The notes under the pieces: model-generated
What the model was told of the DNA's origin: nothing
Databases searched by the model: none
The model's input: only the letters and a program-made list of their open reading frames with translations
DNA from: Hormoscilla sp. GUM202
GTDB taxonomy: Bacteria; Cyanobacteriota; Cyanobacteriia; Cyanobacteriales; Desertifilaceae
Assembly (NCBI GenBank): GCA_005518205.2
Contig: RFFC02000011.1
Location: 62,001 to 126,000 of the forward strand
Length of the DNA stretch: 64,000 nt
Reading direction: 5' to 3'
Made by a program: the position numbers and the translations under genes
Part shown: piece by piece, positions 26,696-35,599 of the stretch
How positions within the stretch are numbered: position 1 is the first letter of the stretch
How the letters are laid out: every line of letters starts with the position of its first letter

Positions 26696-27736
26696 ATGGC
26701 TATAAGCATCTCCACAGTAGATCTGTTTTGTGGTGCTGGAGGACTAACCTATGGGTTTGAGCAAGCAGGTCTTCCAGTCAAAGCTGGATATGATATCGAT
26801 CCCGCGTGTAAGTTTCCATACGAACATAACAATAAAGCCAAATTCCTATTGCAAGATGTGCAAAATGTCAACGGTCTTGATTTAGCAGAACATTTTTCTG
26901 GAAGCAGTATTAAAGTATTAGCAGGATGCGCCCCTTGTCAGCCATTTTCTAGTTATTCAAGACGTTATAACGATCGGCAGTCGAAGTGGAAGCTTTTGCA
27001 AGATTTTGCTCGTCTGATTGAAGAATGCGAACCTGATATTATTTCAATGGAAAATGTACTTCAGTTAAAACTTCATTCAGTTTTTCAGGAGTTTATCGCC
27101 CAGCTGAAAAAGTTAAACTATTGCTTTGAGTATTATGAGGTGAACTGTCGAGATTATGGAATTCCTCAATCTCGAAAGCGATTAGTCTTATTTGCTTCAA
27201 GATTTGGTAAAATTAACCTAATTGCACCAACACATAACCCAGATACTTACCAAACAGTCAGACAAACTATTGAAAATCTCGAACCCCTTTGTGCGGGGCA
27301 AGCTTCTCCGATAGATCGCCTCCATAGAAGTAGCAAGCTTTCGGCTCTAAATCTGCGCCGTATTCGGGCTTCCAAACCAGGAGGAACTTGGCGAGATTGG
27401 CCTCAAGACTTAATGGCCAAATGCCACATAAAAAAGAGCGGTAAAACCTATCCAGCAGTGTATGGTAGAATGAAATGGGATAAACCTAGCCCAACTATTA
27501 CTACCCAGTGTTTTGGTTTTGGCAATGGTCGGTTTGGTCATCCCGAACAAGATAGGGCTATCTCTCTGAGAGAAGCAGCCTTATTACAAACTTTTCCACC
27601 AACATACCAGTTTGTCGCCCCTGATGAACCGGTGCTGTTCTCTCTAGTAGGGCGATTAATTGGGAATGCCGTGCCGGTCAAACTCGGTCAAGTAATTGCT
27701 CATAGTATCCTAAATCATATTCATCAATTTAATTAA
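26696..27736 (+). CDS. C5-cytosine DNA methyltransferase
   Basis: Transfers methyl from SAM to C5 of cytosine. Motif I is FCGAGG (residues 11-16), motif IV GCAPCQPFS with the catalytic Cys81, motif VI MENV (118-121), motif VIII QSRKR (158-162) and motif X the C-terminal GRLIGNAVPVKLG. The target-recognition region spans about 190-260. At 346 aa it is compact but complete. The ATG at 26696 follows AAGAGGGAG. It converges on the HEPN/DUF262 pair with stop codons overlapping by about 3 bp, which suggests a three-gene restriction- or abortive-type defence module rather than an orphan enzyme. Confidence 0.93.
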   Translation: MAISISTVDLFCGAGGLTYGFEQAGLPVKAGYDIDPACKFPYEHNNKAKFLLQDVQNVNGLDLAEHFSGSSIKVLAGCAPCQPFSSYSRRYNDRQSKWKLLQDFARLIEECEPDIISMENVLQLKLHSVFQEFIAQLKKLNYCFEYYEVNCRDYGIPQSRKRLVLFASRFGKINLIAPTHNPDTYQTVRQTIENLEPLCAGQASPIDRLHRSSKLSALNLRRIRASKPGGTWRDWPQDLMAKCHIKKSGKTYPAVYGRMKWDKPSPTITTQCFGFGNGRFGHPEQDRAISLREAALLQTFPPTYQFVAPDEPVLFSLVGRLIGNAVPVKLGQVIAHSILNHIHQFN

Positions 27737-28431
27737 GGAGTCCCTGTAGTCGATGAATCTAAGTATTCTTTATTTGATAAATATTGTTCAATATTTTGCA
27801 ATATTTCCCTTAAATAGCTGACTGTCTTCTCCTTAATCTTTAATAACTCATCTGCGGTTCTTTGTTTCCCTACCTCGGCAAAAGATTTATGGCCATGTGC
27901 TAAATCATTCCTATTTGACTTAATTATCAATAAATCCTCTCCATTACCTGTTTTGGCATAGTCAGTCTGATATGAAAATCCATATTCCTTTGCCGTATCT
28001 CTTATTTTTCTAGCATCAACGTTTCCAGAAAAAAGATCTTCTTTCTCAAATCCAGCAGCAATAATATCTACCGCAATAGCTGTTATACTTGAAAATATTT
28101 TTTCTGTGTTTCGCTTCTTGAGGTTTTTCAGGATAATTTTTTTGAGTTCAGGTCTAATTTGATCGTAGGAAACTCCTTGACTTTGTAGTTCATAAAATAT
28201 TGCTTCGATCGCGTTTCGCATTGTTGCTTCTACTAGGTTATATAGCAACAGAAAACCACTGGCTTTTAACGTCTTAATTAACTCAGAATCAATTTCTTTG
28301 ATTTTTGGGATTCCTCCCTTACCTTCCATACTTAATTTGGTAGCCCCCTGCTCCAAACTCTTCAAGAACATAAAATATTTGCTCACTTCCTGAGAGCGTT
28401 CATTGAAGTCCTGAAATAATGTGCTTGTCAT
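27733..28431 (-). CDS. HEPN-domain protein (MAE_28990-like), putative RNase
   Basis: The C-terminal helical domain carries RNDLAHG, an R-x4-H motif (Arg174, His179) typical of HEPN ribonucleases, followed by SFAEVGKQRT, as in the MAE_28990-type HEPN family of cyanobacteria. The N-terminal half is an alpha-helical bundle. HEPN proteins in such contexts usually cleave RNA when their partner senses invasion. Its ATG overlaps the DUF262 stop (ATGA), so the two are translationally coupled and probably form a complex. The length is 232 aa. Confidence 0.8.
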   Translation of the reverse strand: MTSTLFQDFNERSQEVSKYFMFLKSLEQGATKLSMEGKGGIPKIKEIDSELIKTLKASGFLLLYNLVEATMRNAIEAIFYELQSQGVSYDQIRPELKKIILKNLKKRNTEKIFSSITAIAVDIIAAGFEKEDLFSGNVDARKIRDTAKEYGFSYQTDYAKTGNGEDLLIIKSNRNDLAHGHKSFAEVGKQRTADELLKIKEKTVSYLREILQNIEQYLSNKEYLDSSTTGTP

Positions 28432-29534
28432 GATTTACCGAGAAGTCGATCGCGAACATATTCAATACGCCGAATTACTTTAGGTCTGGAGTTGCTTGAA
28501 TCTGAGGTAGTATATTCCTTGAATGCTGATGAGTCAAGCCAGGCCATTGATTTTGGTTCGAGATCGCTCTTTTTTCTCAAAGCAAGTGCAACACCTACAG
28601 AAATTGCCTCGAAGCGAATTCTTGGTATTCTTACATGACCTTTGGATTTACTAAATCCATGGGGAAAGTATTTGTCAACAAAGTCTAACATTTTGTGAAA
28701 TTCAGAGCTCATACTATCTTGGTCAATTCCATCATTGTTATGTTTTTCTAGATATTCATTAAGAAACACATTAACCTGTCTTTCAAACTTCTGATAGTTA
28801 TTTAAGTAGGCAAAAAAACGTAACACAAATTCTTCAGGTTCGCGTTTGCGGACAAGTGTTTCTGATATAGGACATAGTTTAATAAATTTGGGAGTTTTGG
28901 CGAGTTCTTCAAGAAGTTTGACAAACGGGCCAGGAGATATACCTCGACGCTTCTCCATGTCATTTAGTTGGACGCTACCTGTATTGATACGTTCAAACAT
29001 ATCCCGTCGCGTTTCTTCATCAGCTTTCTCAGTTAGCACAATCATGCGAATGGTAGCACGGTTGAAGCGTCTCCGTCTTGCCATGGGCAAATCGCTGAAT
29101 TTGAAGTTGTTAAGATTCTTTAACTTTTCTAGTCCACGCAGCTTTAGTTCATTATTGAGGAATCTGTCTAAAGTACGGATACGTTGAGTTCCATCAACAA
29201 TTTCTAACCGGGCTAAATCATCTTCATCATCTTCTTGCTTTGGTCGCAGATCTGCAACAAAAATATAAGGAATAGGTAGTCCTAGAAAAATTGATTCAAT
29301 AAACTTTGACTGCCGAGTTTCTTCCCAAATCATATCTCGCTGATAGTCGGGTATATACAACTCATTGGTATCTTCATCAAGTCCATCTCGGTATTTCAGG
29401 ACAAGCACTTCCACTGGATATTCTTTTGTGTCATAGTCAACTGTTTTTTGCTTTTCCCTGATTTCTGCTTCTGCTACTTCTCTTTTTTCGTGTGTAATCT
29501 CGGGTTCCGGTGGTATGTTTGGGGCTTTTGGCAT
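28428..29534 (-). CDS. DUF262-domain protein (ParB-like NTP-binding fold)
   Basis: The DUF262 core is evident: IPDYQRDMIWEE (61-72), SKFIESIFLGLPIP (76-89), LEIVDGTQRIRTL (110-121) with the DGxQR nucleotide-handling motif, and FERINTGSVQLNDME. In GmrSD, SspE and similar restriction factors this domain uses NTP to regulate a nuclease; here no DUF1524 HNH domain is fused, and the coupled HEPN protein may supply the nuclease. The length is 368 aa. A truncated paralogue with the same first 120 residues is at 31585-32088, and the 230-bp leader is duplicated too. The ATG follows the GGAGG of ACAGGAGGTCTAA. Confidence 0.85.
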   Translation of the reverse strand: MPKAPNIPPEPEITHEKREVAEAEIREKQKTVDYDTKEYPVEVLVLKYRDGLDEDTNELYIPDYQRDMIWEETRQSKFIESIFLGLPIPYIFVADLRPKQEDDEDDLARLEIVDGTQRIRTLDRFLNNELKLRGLEKLKNLNNFKFSDLPMARRRRFNRATIRMIVLTEKADEETRRDMFERINTGSVQLNDMEKRRGISPGPFVKLLEELAKTPKFIKLCPISETLVRKREPEEFVLRFFAYLNNYQKFERQVNVFLNEYLEKHNNDGIDQDSMSSEFHKMLDFVDKYFPHGFSKSKGHVRIPRIRFEAISVGVALALRKKSDLEPKSMAWLDSSAFKEYTTSDSSNSRPKVIRRIEYVRDRLLGKS

Positions 29535-29765
29535 TTAGACCTCCTGTTCTTACAGAATATTGAATCTAAGGTTTGTATATCTACGATTTTAACCGCTACA
29601 GTCTTTGAATCGCGCAAATCTCAAGTCTGACTCTTACTCGGCGATCGACCTTTCTATTTGTGTCATTCTTTCTTCATTGTAGCATGAGTTATTCTTTAGA
29701 GATAACGTTATTCAGAAAACTACTTGTAATTCTTTCTTTTTCGTTGAACCGGCGATCGCCTGATT
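29535..29765. repeat. Duplicated leader of the DUF262 gene
   Basis: Almost identical to 32089-32290 upstream of the truncated DUF262 copy. Its distal half also matches 45330-45500. It contains the ribosome site and presumably the promoter (minus strand), plus a HIP1-like site. Confidence 0.75.
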
Positions 29766-30159
29766 AGTTTAGGCCCCCACCCCTGTCAAGGTGTAGTTGA
29801 ACTAATTTTTGTGGTTTCATCCTTAATATTATCAATTAATTTTAACTGTTGAGAATCTTCCCTCTCCTTGGGGTCGGGGAACAAGATGGCCATTTTAGGA
29901 AAATGAAAAGGGTACGAACAACTCTGGGGTCACCCTTCTTATCTTGTGTTCCCGATCGAAATGGCCATTTTGGATCGAACTCCCTATTTTCCCGATCCTA
30001 TGGCCAATCATGGCGATCGCTGCTATAATAGCACCAATCGATCTGTTTACAGGGACGCGATCGCCATATCTAACTAAGCTTCGGCATCCAGAGCCCAGTC
30101 AATTCTTAGTTTAACGCATCGGAGTGCCTGCGAAAGAGTGCTCCTTTCAGTTTCTCAAT
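29766..30159. other. Gene-free stretch with repeat fragments
   Basis: No gene seen. Two AAATGGCCATTTT-containing segments occur (29885-29905, 29958-29975), and 30056-30140 repeats the flank of the HicB-like gene found at 32372-32450 and 33541-33600. Confidence 0.6.
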
Positions 30160-30250
30160 AGTGACTGACAATAGCTACCGGTTGAGGACAATTTTGCTCG
30201 TCAGGATAATGGCAATGAACTGCATCTTCGATCAATTCTCGCAGTTAAAG
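30160..30250 (-). pseudogene. 3' fragment of the HicB-like gene
   Basis: The stretch is about 90% identical to the 3' third of the intact gene at 33612-33818 and encodes the end HCHYPDEQNCPQPVA on the minus strand. The rest of the gene is absent. No gene is supported from 30251 to 30560. Confidence 0.65.
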
Positions 30251-30560
30251 TTTTTGAAGACGTTCGATAGTAACTGCGAAGGCAATATCGACAACTGTTT
30301 TATACTCTCGTTGGCACTGGCGATCGCTGGAAACGGGTGCAAGAGGCTCTACCTCGCGGTGGCATTAGCTTTTTGTGACTGTCCGCAGAGCCTCAACTAC
30401 AACGTCCGTATTAGTCCTATAATAAGTAGGTGGACCGACTTATATATTTACACATTATTGAGTTGGCTTAACTCTTGCAATGGTGGTGGGCGGTGCCCTA
30501 CGTCCAGTCCACAGTGAAATTAATTTTGTCCTATTACTTACAAGCATTGTCCATAGTTTG

Positions 30561-30803
30561 CTAGTTACTTACCGCCGTTACTAGCGTCTTCAATGCTCGT
30601 TCTATCGCTTCTGCTTCGTTGGCACATACCCCGCTGGCTATTACTTGGGATAGCATTTTTTTTATTTGCGGACGCTCTAAGATATTATAGGCTTGTCGTT
30701 CCGCTTTTCGCTGCTCTAAAGCTGACTGTAACGACATAACATCGTCATGTACTTCCTCCGCTGATAATAACTCGGCATTTGGTTCTGGTACTGTCTTTTT
30801 CAT
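30561..30803 (-). CDS. Putative antitoxin partner of the DUF3368-type PIN toxin, 80 aa
   Basis: A small charged helical protein (MKKTVPEPNAELLSAEEVHD; C-terminal AEAIERALKTLVTAV, which looks like a ribbon-helix-helix or helical dimer segment). It lies 3 bp downstream of a PIN-toxin gene on the same strand, so it is inferred to be the cognate antitoxin. The order toxin-then-antitoxin is less common in VapBC. The GGAGG in ACGGGAGGTAAAAT precedes the ATG well. I do not recognise a named family. Confidence 0.6.
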   Translation of the reverse strand: MKKTVPEPNAELLSAEEVHDDVMSLQSALEQRKAERQAYNILERPQIKKMLSQVIASGVCANEAEAIERALKTLVTAVSN

Positions 30804-30806
30804 ATT

Positions 30807-31373
30807 TTACCTCCCGTAATTTTCTGCTAATGTCTCAATTAGTCGATCGCTATAGTAAGTGCCTTGCTGCTGGCAAGTTTTTAGCACTTGTCGAATGTCT
30901 GACTTCGTCAAAAATCCATCCCTTCCACACCATCCTACCACACCGGGAAATCCTGTGAGTCTTAGTCCCAGTTCTCTCGCTATCTGACGCGCCGCTTTCT
31001 CATCTAAAAGAATTATCCCTACTCCTAACTCTGTTCTTTCCTGAGTCAAGGCGATCGCCTCTGCTTCCGGAAGGTGGTGACGCCAGTCCGGGTTTCCAGA
31101 TGTCGGTAATTTGGCAATTTGCTGCGCCACTGCTTCTGCTTGCTGTTGTTCGGTAACATTCAACTCTATCACAACTACAAAGTCCTCAGCAATTAATTGG
31201 TTAATTTCAGCTGTCCATCCATGATTGGCAAACTCTGCTAACTCTGAAGAACTGATGTAAATTAGGGAAAAGTATCGCTTGAGCAAGTCGGTCCGACCAG
31301 ATTCAAATGCTGAAATTAGCGGTCCTGTATTCGATACTGCTACTATTTTATCTATTTCCGCTATCTCTGTCAT
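30807..31373 (-). CDS. DUF3368-type PIN-like toxin, 188 aa
   Basis: KIVAVSNTGPLISAFESGRTDLL gives the PIN signature (S-N-T, first acid replaced in the DUF3368 manner). Later, LPEAEAIALTQE and GVGIILLDEKAARQIARELGLRLTGFPGVVG carry the conserved acids (E, D-E-K). The family is expected to be a VapC-like ribonuclease. I choose the ATG at 31373; the open frame extends to 31490, but the extra 39 residues read through the 18-bp CCGTTCCGG repeat and look spurious. It is followed at 3 bp by the antitoxin candidate. Confidence 0.75.
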   Translation of the reverse strand: MTEIAEIDKIVAVSNTGPLISAFESGRTDLLKRYFSLIYISSSELAEFANHGWTAEINQLIAEDFVVVIELNVTEQQQAEAVAQQIAKLPTSGNPDWRHHLPEAEAIALTQERTELGVGIILLDEKAARQIARELGLRLTGFPGVVGWCGRDGFLTKSDIRQVLKTCQQQGTYYSDRLIETLAENYGR

Positions 31374-31422
31374 TTTTTCAATAGGTGGTTCTGCTTTAAT
31401 TATAGTTCGCTTTACCCCCGAA

Positions 31423-31440
31423 CCGTTCCGGAAAAATCGG
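31423..31440. repeat. 18-bp CCGTTCCGGAAAAATCGG repeat, intergenic copy
   Basis: Exact match to the copy inside sufR (18608-18625). It lies just upstream of the PIN-toxin start. Confidence 0.75.
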
Positions 31441-31584
31441 ATGGTGTGCCCGGACAGCCTTTGCCAGGGAGAAGCATTCTGGCATTGCATCGATCGCAGT
31501 TTTCCCAGATTTGATACCAGAACTCCCCTACAGATATTGCCCTGAGTACAGCCTTAGAACAAGTCGATATTGATGGGAACGAAA

Positions 31585-32088
31585 CTACCCGACAGCATAT
31601 CGGGCGACACTCGCCCTGTTAAAGCGTCTTTGTCTTGCTAGGGACAAATCGCGGAATTTGAAGTTGTTAAGTTTCTTGAGCTTTTCTAGTCCACACAACT
31701 GTAGCTCGTTATTGAGAAATCTGTCTAAAGTACGGATACGTTGAGTTCCATCAACAATTTCTAACCGACCTAAATTCTCCCCATCATCTTCTGGCTTTGG
31801 TCGCAGATCGGCCACAACAATATGGGTAGGTAATCCTAGAAAAATAGATTCAATAAACTTTGACTGCCGACTTTCGTCCCACATCAGATCGCGTTGATAG
31901 TCTGGTATATACAACTCATTGGTATCTTCATCCAGCCCATCTCGGTATTTCAGGACAAGCACTTCCACTGGATATTCTTTTGTGTCATAGTCAACTGTTT
32001 TTTGCTTTTCCCTGATTTCTGCTTCTGCTACTTCTCTTTTTTCGTGTGTAATCTCGGGTTCCGGTGGTATGTTTGGGGCTTTTGGCAT
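31585..32088 (-). pseudogene. Truncated DUF262 paralogue
   Basis: Residues 1-67 are identical to the intact DUF262 protein at 28428-29534, and residues 68-160 about 85% identical, including LEIVDGTQRIRTLDRF. After RRFNRAS the frame diverges (VARYAVG) and stops, removing more than half of the protein. The same leader and ribosome site are kept, so a 167-aa N-terminal fragment might still be made; there is no HEPN partner here. Confidence 0.8.
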
Positions 32089-32480
32089 TTAGACCTCCTG
32101 TTCTTACAGAATATTGAATCTAAGGTTTGTATATCTACGATTTTAACCGCTACAGTCTTTGAATCGCGCAAATCTCAAGTCTGACTCTTACTCGGCGATC
32201 GACCTTTCTATCTGTGTCATTATTTCTTCATTGTAGCACGAGTTCTTCTTCAGGGATAACGTTATTTTGTCGTTGAACCGGCGATCGCACGATTCCGAAC
32301 AACTCCTTCCGATCTTGCGATCGGGATCGAAATGGCCATTTTCGCTCGAACTCCCTATTTTCCCGATCCGATCGCCATATCCAACTAAGCTTCGGCATCC
32401 AGAGGCCCAGTCAATTCTTAGCTTAACGCATCGGAGTGCCTGCTGTCAATTGCTACTTTGGCTTGACAATAGTGACGGAC
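32089..32480. repeat. Second copy of the DUF262 leader plus HicB-like flank
   Basis: Positions 32089-32290 match 29535-29740. Positions 32365-32475 match 30056-30165 and, across a MITE insertion, 33366-33625. It shows the empty target site ATATCCAACTAAGCTTCGG. No gene is supported up to 32564. Confidence 0.75.
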
Positions 32481-32564
32481 AACAGGTCGCTCTCACGCTT
32501 TGCTATGCTACCACCAGATTCCGTATAGGCAGTGCGCGACGTCGGAGCGCTAGTCAATGGGGTG

Positions 32565-33020
32565 CTACTCAGCAGGATCTAAAAAGTCATTCAGGACTAA
32601 TATTTGCAATTCCGTGACTCGCTTGAGCATAGCATCATTAGTAAGAAACGACTCGCAGTTTGTAGCTAAAGCAACAGCAACTTGAAAAGCATCTGTTAGA
32701 GAGAGATTGTATCTAGCCCGCAGTTCAGCCGCTTGCAGTGCTATATTTTGGTTAATTGATAGGAAGTCTATGTTCTTGGTATTTGTAATTAATTGAATGA
32801 AGTTTTGTTGCAGTTGCATGTCTCCACGAGTATAGGGATGAACCAAACACTCTGCCAAAGTTACGGGTGAGGTTACAGCTATTGGCGAACCCTCTCGAAT
32901 ACACTGGAACACTGCTCTGACTAATACTAAGTATTGCGTGTTTTGCTCAACCAGGTAGATGACTGGCGCAGTGTCCAGAAACAGCCTGGTTATACTCTGT
33001 ATACTTTCATCAATGCTCAC
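32565..33020 (-). CDS. vapC: PIN-domain toxin (VapC-like), 151 aa
   Basis: ITRLFLDTAPVIYLVEQN gives the first catalytic Asp; SPVTLAECLVHP the Glu; YNLSLTDAFQVAVALATNCESFLTNDAML the two C-terminal acids. All four acidic positions of a PIN ribonuclease are intact. The GTG start overlaps the antitoxin stop (GTGA), so the pair is translationally coupled. This is one of the few intact toxin-antitoxin pairs in the window and the likely addiction module of this mosaic region. Confidence 0.85.
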   Translation of the reverse strand: MSIDESIQSITRLFLDTAPVIYLVEQNTQYLVLVRAVFQCIREGSPIAVTSPVTLAECLVHPYTRGDMQLQQNFIQLITNTKNIDFLSINQNIALQAAELRARYNLSLTDAFQVAVALATNCESFLTNDAMLKRVTELQILVLNDFLDPAE

Positions 33021-33268
33021 TTTTCTTTCCTTGGTTTAATTTCTAGTTCGGGAAACTCACCCCGCCTCATGCGGTTGACATATTCCTGAGCATCCATTCC
33101 TCCTAACATATTGGGTGCTATTCCCATAAATTCCATCACATCTCGGCGTGGCTTCGCTTCGATTTGGCAATGTCCGATACTTTCTACTAGATGAGCGATT
33201 AGTTGTAGTTGCTCATCTGGCGTTAGTGCATTTGCTTGTCTCATTAATTCAACTAATTCTTTAGACAT
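33017..33268 (-). CDS. vapB: Antitoxin of the adjacent PIN toxin, 83 aa
   Basis: MSKELVELMRQANALTPDEQ and LQLIAHLVESIG form the helical N-terminus usual for VapB-like antitoxins in cyanobacteria; the basic C-terminus (RRGEFPELEIKPRKEK) would wrap the toxin. Its stop overlaps the toxin start. A short fragment resembling 28946-28969 of the DUF262 gene lies just upstream at 33326-33349. Confidence 0.75.
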   Translation of the reverse strand: MSKELVELMRQANALTPDEQLQLIAHLVESIGHCQIEAKPRRDVMEFMGIAPNMLGGMDAQEYVNRMRRGEFPELEIKPRKEK

Positions 33269-33390
33269 TGATTGCTATCCTATCATTGATTTTTCTATCA
33301 TACTTAAACAGACCCAATCTTCCCACCCAGACGCTTCTCCATGTCATATAGCCTGTGATATAAGTACCCGATCGCCATATCCAACTAAGT

Positions 33391-33532
33391 GGGTGCATCT
33401 CATATTTGCAAAAATATTAATGTCGTAGGTTGGGTTGAGGCACGAAACCCAACCCGCGAGATGTTGTTAGCTTTGCGCTTGTTGGGTAACAAACGACAAC
33501 CCAACCTACGAATGTCAAAAGTGAGATGCACC
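33391..33532. mobile_element. MITE-like element with GGGTGCATCTCA terminal repeats
   Basis: The 142-bp element starts GGGTGCATCTCATATTTG and ends CAAAAGTGAGATGCACCC, flanked by 8-bp AACTAAGT duplications (33383-33390, 33533-33540). Paralogous uninterrupted sites exist at 30075 and 32388. Inside is a GTAGGTTGGGTTGAGG / CAACCCAACCTAC palindrome of the type at 50450-50523. The ends resemble those of the ISKra4 element at 24277. Confidence 0.88.
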
Positions 33533-33611
33533 CAACTAAGTTTCGGCATCCTCCAGCCCAGTCAATTATTAGCTTAACGCATCGGAGTGCCTGCTGTCAA
33601 CTGCTCCTTGA

Positions 33612-33818
33612 CTAATAGTGACGGACAACAGCTACCGGTTGAGGACAATTTTGCTCGTCGGGATAATGGCAATGAACAGCATCTTTAATCATTTCTCCCA
33701 GTTCTTGCATGCTATCTGCTTGAGTGAAAATAGATTCCCCGATCGCTTTACCAATATAACCACCTTCCGGATCGTCTGACACCAAGAAAATTATTTCTTT
33801 TATACTATTTTCACCCAT
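33612..33818 (-). CDS. HicB-like small protein, 68 aa
   Basis: MGENSIKEIIFLVSDDPEGG, then GKAIGESIFTQADSMQELGEMIKDAVHCHYPDE (split), matches the partial RNase-H-like fold of solitary HicB-type proteins that are widespread in cyanobacteria and often misnamed 2-oxoisovalerate dehydrogenase. No HicA toxin is adjacent. Fragments of the same gene lie at 30160-30250. A role as an orphan antitoxin or regulator is inferred. Confidence 0.75.
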   Translation of the reverse strand: MGENSIKEIIFLVSDDPEGGYIGKAIGESIFTQADSMQELGEMIKDAVHCHYPDEQNCPQPVAVVRHY

Positions 33819-33894
33819 ATTTATCTATTACCTCTTTTCTCTCTAATATAGCCCATTTGTAGGATAATCATTGATTTGCCATTCTTGCTAATCT

Positions 33895-34521
33895 CTATCC
33901 TACTCCATCACCGACTTTGCCAAGAGATCTAATGATATCTGGAAATTGGTTGGAAAATTCCCAAGTTGGGACACCTACCATAAGAGCATTATCATTCCGC
34001 AAATATACCTCGATATCCCGTTTACGTTCGGTAAACAAAGGCGCATCTTCTAAGTGACGCGAACTTAAGAAATGCACGACCTGGTTAGTAGATCCTCGCC
34101 AACCGCGATTATCGTTTTGAGCTTCGATATACAAGCCATCAATCAGAACATCTATGTATGAGAGCATTACAGCAATCTCGGGATCGTTTTTGGCTTCAAG
34201 CTGGGCCAGGGTAAAGCCTGTATAGCAGATAATGGAAAGATCCCGTTCTTGACGTAAAATCGCAAACAGTTCGCTGAGTGCTGGGGCTTGAAGCATAGGT
34301 TCCCCTCCCGATATGGCGATGCCGTCTAACTGAGAATTGCTAAGAATAGCTTGGGCAATTACTTTAGGCTCAATGAGGGTTGCTTTTACTTGAGGTATTG
34401 TATCTGGGGAAATGCATCCTTGACAGCGAAAGCAGCAGCCTTGTACCCACAGTACAAAACGTAATCCTGGACCGAGGACGCGAGTTGCTGGACAAAAATC
34501 AGCAAGGTTGATAAGAGTCAT
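33895..34521 (-). CDS. NrdG-like radical-SAM activase, last gene of the chaperone operon
   Basis: LWVQGCCFRCQGCISP contains the Cx3Cx2C [4Fe-4S] motif of radical-SAM activating enzymes, and GIAISGGEPMLQ the SAM-binding GGE motif; the 208-aa length matches NrdG/PflA-like activases that install glycyl radicals. No glycyl-radical enzyme is visible in the window, so its substrate is unknown. It follows the coiled-coil gene at 34541 by 19 bp in the same direction and is probably the distal gene of the seven-gene operon that begins at 44993. An activase beside an Hsp70/AAA+ set is the oddest part of that operon. Confidence 0.8.
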   Translation of the reverse strand: MTLINLADFCPATRVLGPGLRFVLWVQGCCFRCQGCISPDTIPQVKATLIEPKVIAQAILSNSQLDGIAISGGEPMLQAPALSELFAILRQERDLSIICYTGFTLAQLEAKNDPEIAVMLSYIDVLIDGLYIEAQNDNRGWRGSTNQVVHFLSSRHLEDAPLFTERKRDIEVYLRNDNALMVGVPTWEFSNQFPDIIRSLGKVGDGVG

Positions 34522-34540
34522 TGGACTATCCTACAGTTGT

Positions 34541-35599
34541 CTAAGGTTGCGTTCTAAAGGTAATGTATTGCTTTTGTTGAGAGAGTTCGTGCCGTGTGTG
34601 GGCAGCCTGAAGTTCCCGATCGAATTCATCTAACTGTTCTTGAATGGTCTTTCTCAGCATTTCTATCCGACTGTGATTGATGGGCAAGTGACGTCCTAAA
34701 TCTACATCAATTTTATAGTGGAGATCGAGATCCTCACGAATTGCTTCTGTCTCCGTCTGATAGCGATTGTAGCTATTGATAACTTCCTGTAGTTGCTGCC
34801 ACTGCTGGTTATATTCATCCCGTTGACAGTCAATATTTTTAAGGGCTTCAGCTAAGGAATTACTCAATTTTGCTTTAGCAGTTTCCGTGAGATCGCACAA
34901 TTTGCTAATTGGACTCATAACATCTAATTCTTGACGTAGTTTTCGTTCTTCTTGGGACTCAATTTCCCTCTTTAAGCTTTGCTGTTGGATATGTAAAAAA
35001 CCTATTTCTGTTTCCAGATCTGCTTTTTGTTGCTGCAACTGTACGATGGTCTCTTTGGCGGGTAACAGATCCCTTTCTTTTCGATCTACTTCTGCTCGTA
35101 AGCTTGGCAAATCAGTAGCACTCACCTCGGCTTCAATGGTTTGTAATTCATTAACTTTTGCTCGCAATGCATCAAGTTCTGCCCCTTGCTTATGTAACTC
35201 TGTTTCTCGTTCCAATAAGTTGGGAACAGCTTGCAGTAATGCGAATTTTTCTTTGGCAAGTTGCTCTAGTTCCGCAGTCCGCTTTTCGGCTCTTTGTCGC
35301 AAATTCGGAGGCAGAGAGGTGCTCAAAAATGGCATCCATTGGTTTAATATACCTAACTGCACTTGCAGAGTACTATTCAGGCCGATCGCCCATGCTTCCA
35401 GAGTCTCAGGATCGTCATTAGCTAAGTTTTGCAGCATGGGTATGGAAAAACAATCTGTCCATAGTTCCATGCAGGCTTGCGTTAATTGAAATGGAATCTC
35501 AATCTTGTCGAAATCCTGCAATCCCGAATCGCTGTTAATGGCTACTGCGATCCGCTCTAAAGTTTGTTTAATTTTGTCTATTTTTTGGTTGTTAGCCAT
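34541..35599 (-). CDS. Coiled-coil protein of the chaperone operon, 352 aa
   Basis: I do not recognise a family. The N-terminal 105 residues are helical and hydrophobic enough to fold (FQLTQACMELWTDCFSIP, GILNQWMPFLSTSLPP). Residues 105-345 are heptad-rich coiled coil (LEQLAKEKFALLQAV, LQQQKADLETEIGFLHIQ). No membrane segment is visible. It sits between two operon members, 103 bp from the previous gene and 19 bp from the activase. It probably acts as a structural or adaptor subunit. Confidence 0.7.
   Translation of the reverse strand: MANNQKIDKIKQTLERIAVAINSDSGLQDFDKIEIPFQLTQACMELWTDCFSIPMLQNLANDDPETLEAWAIGLNSTLQVQLGILNQWMPFLSTSLPPNLRQRAEKRTAELEQLAKEKFALLQAVPNLLERETELHKQGAELDALRAKVNELQTIEAEVSATDLPSLRAEVDRKERDLLPAKETIVQLQQQKADLETEIGFLHIQQQSLKREIESQEERKLRQELDVMSPISKLCDLTETAKAKLSNSLAEALKNIDCQRDEYNQQWQQLQEVINSYNRYQTETEAIREDLDLHYKIDVDLGRHLPINHSRIEMLRKTIQEQLDEFDRELQAAHTRHELSQQKQYITFRTQP

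Noticed and set aside
30161..30517. 118-codon plus-strand open frame
   Set aside because: It is partly antisense to the HicB-like fragment, and the remainder has no features of a protein.
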